A stretch of DNA of 64,000 nt, from the NCBI RefSeq assembly GCF_000566685.1, contig NZ_AZQN01000003.1, forward strand, positions 744,001 to 808,000. Reading direction: 5' to 3'. Below are positions 61,946-64,000 of the stretch, in pieces. A program made the position numbers and the translations under genes. A model generated the notes under the pieces. The model was not told where the DNA came from and did not search any database. It saw only the letters and a list, made by a program, of their open reading frames with translations. Each line of letters begins with the position of its first letter. Position 1 is the first letter of the stretch. The DNA comes from Dyadobacter tibetensis Y620-1. Its GTDB lineage: Bacteria > Bacteroidota > Bacteroidia > Cytophagales > Spirosomataceae.

Positions 61946-62807
61946 ACGACAGGTCGGCTTACTTCTGGATGTATTGCCAGAAGTTGCAAAGGAAAATTGT
62001 TTTGCACTCCACGGCGGCACTGCTATCAATTTATTTGTTCGCAATATGCCTCGCCTGTCTGTGGATATAGATTTAACCTATCTGCCGATTGAAGACAGGG
62101 AAACATCTTTACGCAATATCGGGGAAGCTTTGGAAAGAATACAGGGACGGATTGAGAAGACGATTACGCCTGTTCGTGTGCAGCATAAAAGGGAGATTGC
62201 AAAGCTTCTGATTTCTTCACAAGGGGCGGAAATAAAACTAGAAGTCAATTTGGTCGGGCGGGGCTCATTCAAGGGACCGGTAAAAATGCGCCTTTGTGAA
62301 AGAGCTCAGGAAGAATTTGATGTATTTACCGCTATTCCGGTTGTTCCATTTGGGCAACTTTTTGGCGGAAAAATATGTGCCGCCCTTGACCGCCAGCACC
62401 CACGGGATTTATTTGATGTTAAATATCTTTTGAGCAATGAGGGATTTTCTGATGAAGTCAGACAGGGTTTTCTCTTCTGCCTACTGGGTAGTGACCGACC
62501 AATAAATGAAGTGATCATGCCGAATTTTCAGGATCAGCGTTTGGCTATGGTTAACCAATTTTCGGGAATGAGCGCTGAGGAGTTCAGCTACGAGGAATAT
62601 GAAGCCATAAGAGAACAACTTGTTACGACGGTCAACGAGAACCTGACCAAATCAGATAAAGCTTTTCTTCTGAGTTTTAAAAATGCAGAGCCCGATTGGT
62701 CCATTTATGATTTTGAGAGGTTCCCCTCGATTCAATGGAAACTGCGTAATTTAAATATCCTAAAACAACGCAACCCTGAAAACACCGGGAACAGTATGAG
62801 TTATTGA
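61926..62807 (+). CDS. abiEii: Type IV toxin-antitoxin system toxin AbiEii (nucleotidyltransferase)
   Basis: 293 residues. The nucleotidyltransferase motif HGGTAINLF at residues 29-37 is followed by the metal-binding DxD (SVDIDLTYL, Asp47 and Asp49); later conserved parts are LVGRGSFKGPVK, FGGKICAALDRQHPRDLFDVKYL. Members bind GTP and use it against an RNA target, which stops growth and blocks phage (abortive infection). Reading frame is intact and the start overlaps abiEi. This makes it the only apparently complete defence-type module of the 56-64 kb island; activity itself is not shown by sequence. Confidence 0.9.
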   Translation: MENKLYKRQVGLLLDVLPEVAKENCFALHGGTAINLFVRNMPRLSVDIDLTYLPIEDRETSLRNIGEALERIQGRIEKTITPVRVQHKREIAKLLISSQGAEIKLEVNLVGRGSFKGPVKMRLCERAQEEFDVFTAIPVVPFGQLFGGKICAALDRQHPRDLFDVKYLLSNEGFSDEVRQGFLFCLLGSDRPINEVIMPNFQDQRLAMVNQFSGMSAEEFSYEEYEAIREQLVTTVNENLTKSDKAFLLSFKNAEPDWSIYDFERFPSIQWKLRNLNILKQRNPENTGNSMSY

Positions 62808-62972
62808 AAGAAAAGCTCGGCTAGTCGTGTATTAGGAAGAAATTTCAAATCAATACATTTTTAAGCTCTTAGACGAACCGGTTACTAGATATATAATTGT
62901 TTGAAGAGTATATTATTATCGTAAAGTACCTTCCACTTGTATCAATAAAACCTTCCGGATCAGATGTATATT

Positions 62973-63764
62973 TCATATATAAAAATCAAAAACTACCGCA
63001 GCATAAAGGCGGATCAATTTGAGGCTTCCCCATTTACACAAAATATATCGAATTGAAAGAGCATTCCAAGTGGAATGTAAAAATGCATTAATTTGGTCTT
63101 GTTTACAAGTGGCACCGCCAAAATGTTCCAATGCGTAGGTGGCTTCAAAACGCATCGCATGCTTAGCAGCTAGTGAATAACCGACAGCATACCCAGGATT
63201 TGACAATAAATGATTTCTTTCCGGTATAGATAAATTATCAGGTGATGGGCCATTAACTCTGCCATTTGCATTCTTGGAATTTCCGATTTTTGCAACGGCA
63301 TTCGCAACATCATTTTTACACAATGTATTGTAATATTCGAAGATCAATTCAATTTTAGATAAGGCTTGTTCTTTTGTAGTAATGCCCGGAATATCCTTAT
63401 AAATCTGTTTTAAATCAGTTTCTGATATGTCTTGATCAAAATTTACTTGCGGATATTTTTTTAAGCTGTTTTGTAAAACTTCATGTAGTTCGTCAAGAGA
63501 GATTATTTTCTTTTCCCCGCTACTTCTTGTATTATCAGACCCAGATAATTTATTGTAATATGCCTCAAAATCCTGCGTGGATTGATTGAAAAGCTCTTAT
63601 GGGAATGTTGCGGGTATCAAAACTTTCACTCCCTTGAAATCAAATAGCTCTGTTGTTGCAATTTCGGCTTGATTTGAAGGAGTTTTCACTTCCGGTTCGT
63701 TACAGGATAAGAGGGCAATTCCTAGTGGTGATGACAGTAATAATTTCTTATATGTGTTCCTCAT
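62973..63764 (-). pseudogene. DUF6973-like lipoprotein gene interrupted by an in-frame stop
   Basis: The minus strand from an ATG at 63764 encodes a lipoprotein signal (MRNTYKKLLLSSPLGIALLSC, lipobox LLSC). The mature part then begins, and a TAA occurs as codon 56 (63597-63599), just after VLIPATFP. Beyond it the same frame continues through ELFNQSTQDFEAYYNKLSG and a long conserved stretch: NPGYAVGYSLAAKHAM, and DQINAFLHSTWNALSIRYI, where the HSTWNAL block marks DUF6973. The final ~25 residues before the stop at 62973 look unlike the family, so another frameshift near 63030 is possible. Either a nonsense mutation or a sequencing error explains it. Confidence 0.65.
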
Positions 63765-63915
63765 AAATGATTTGTTTCTATTGTTTGTTCGTTACCTCAA
63801 TACTGGTAAAGTGAACGTATTGACTGATAGGTTACAAAAAAAAACGACAAGCGATGGAATATTTGTATTATAGGCATTTTTAGAATATATTTAATATTGC
63901 GATGAATAAAAGAAG

Positions 63916-63999
63916 TTAGAAGTAGATAGCGATTTTGACACCCGTATAAAGGCCGCTATTTGATAATATAGGACGAGATTTTTTAGTCCTAACTTTTAA
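63916..63999 (-). CDS. C-terminal end of an outer-membrane-like protein (5' part outside window)
   Basis: The last 27 codons of a minus-strand frame entering from beyond the window end, reading KSRPILSNSGLYTGVKIAIYF then stop. Alternating hydrophobic residues and a terminal Phe resemble the last strand of an outer-membrane beta-barrel. Too short to name; very tentative. Confidence 0.3.
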   Translation of the reverse strand, partial: LKVRTKKSRPILSNSGLYTGVKIAIYF

Positions 64000-64000
64000 T

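Noticed and set aside
1..64000. CRISPR arrays, rRNA genes and complete insertion sequences
   Set aside because: No regularly spaced direct repeats, rRNA stretches or intact transposase genes were found.

Overview
The window is chromosomal DNA from a member of the Bacteroidota, most likely order Cytophagales (Spirosomataceae-like). The support is a gliding-motility lipoprotein (GldD), several proteins ending in type IX secretion (T9SS) sorting domains, a TonB-dependent receptor with a CarboxypepD-like N-terminal domain, the cluster rel-fur-purA, and repeated promoters of the Bacteroidota form TTTG-N19..21-TAnnTTTG. Genus cannot be fixed from sequence reading alone.

Layout. 0-13.5 kb holds core metabolism and envelope genes: panD and panC (pantothenate), a short glycogen-synthase-like protein, glmS, gldD, an FG-GAP propeller protein, mqo and a secreted sialate-O-acetylesterase-like T9SS cargo. 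13.9-22.8 kb is a visibly AT-rich block: two tandem gingipain-fold (C25, PorU2-like) proteins, then a divergent two-gene operon that I read as a lasso-peptide locus. It has a 46-residue precursor (too short for routine ORF calling) followed after 24 bp by an asparagine-synthetase-like cyclase. No leader peptidase (B2) or PqqD-like recognition protein (B1) is present in the window. 22.8-31 kb returns to housekeeping: udk, a three-repeat secreted protein, a ComB-like phosphatase, gcvT, an SDR and a sugar-acid dehydratase. 31-36.4 kb contains a putative metal (probably zinc) homeostasis module: MerC-like membrane protein, Fur/Zur-type regulator, lipoprotein and TonB receptor. Two of its promoters carry a TGCAAC-N3-GTTGCA palindrome over the -33 region. 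36.6-52 kb holds a propeller protein, a PfkB kinase, an SDR, clpX, clpP, tig, tRNA-Leu(UAG), rel, a second fur-family gene, purA and a SNF2 helicase. 52-56 kb encodes a 1287-residue vWA/GEVED T9SS surface protein.

56-64 kb is a decayed accessory island: a degraded integrase remnant, a frameshifted DUF6088/AbiEi-like gene, a tyrosine recombinase broken by two frameshifts and a stop, an unrecognised gene, an apparently intact AbiEi/AbiEii toxin-antitoxin pair behind a 14-bp-arm palindrome, and a DUF6973-like lipoprotein gene with an in-frame stop.

All functional names rest on motif and family recognition by eye; no database search was run.
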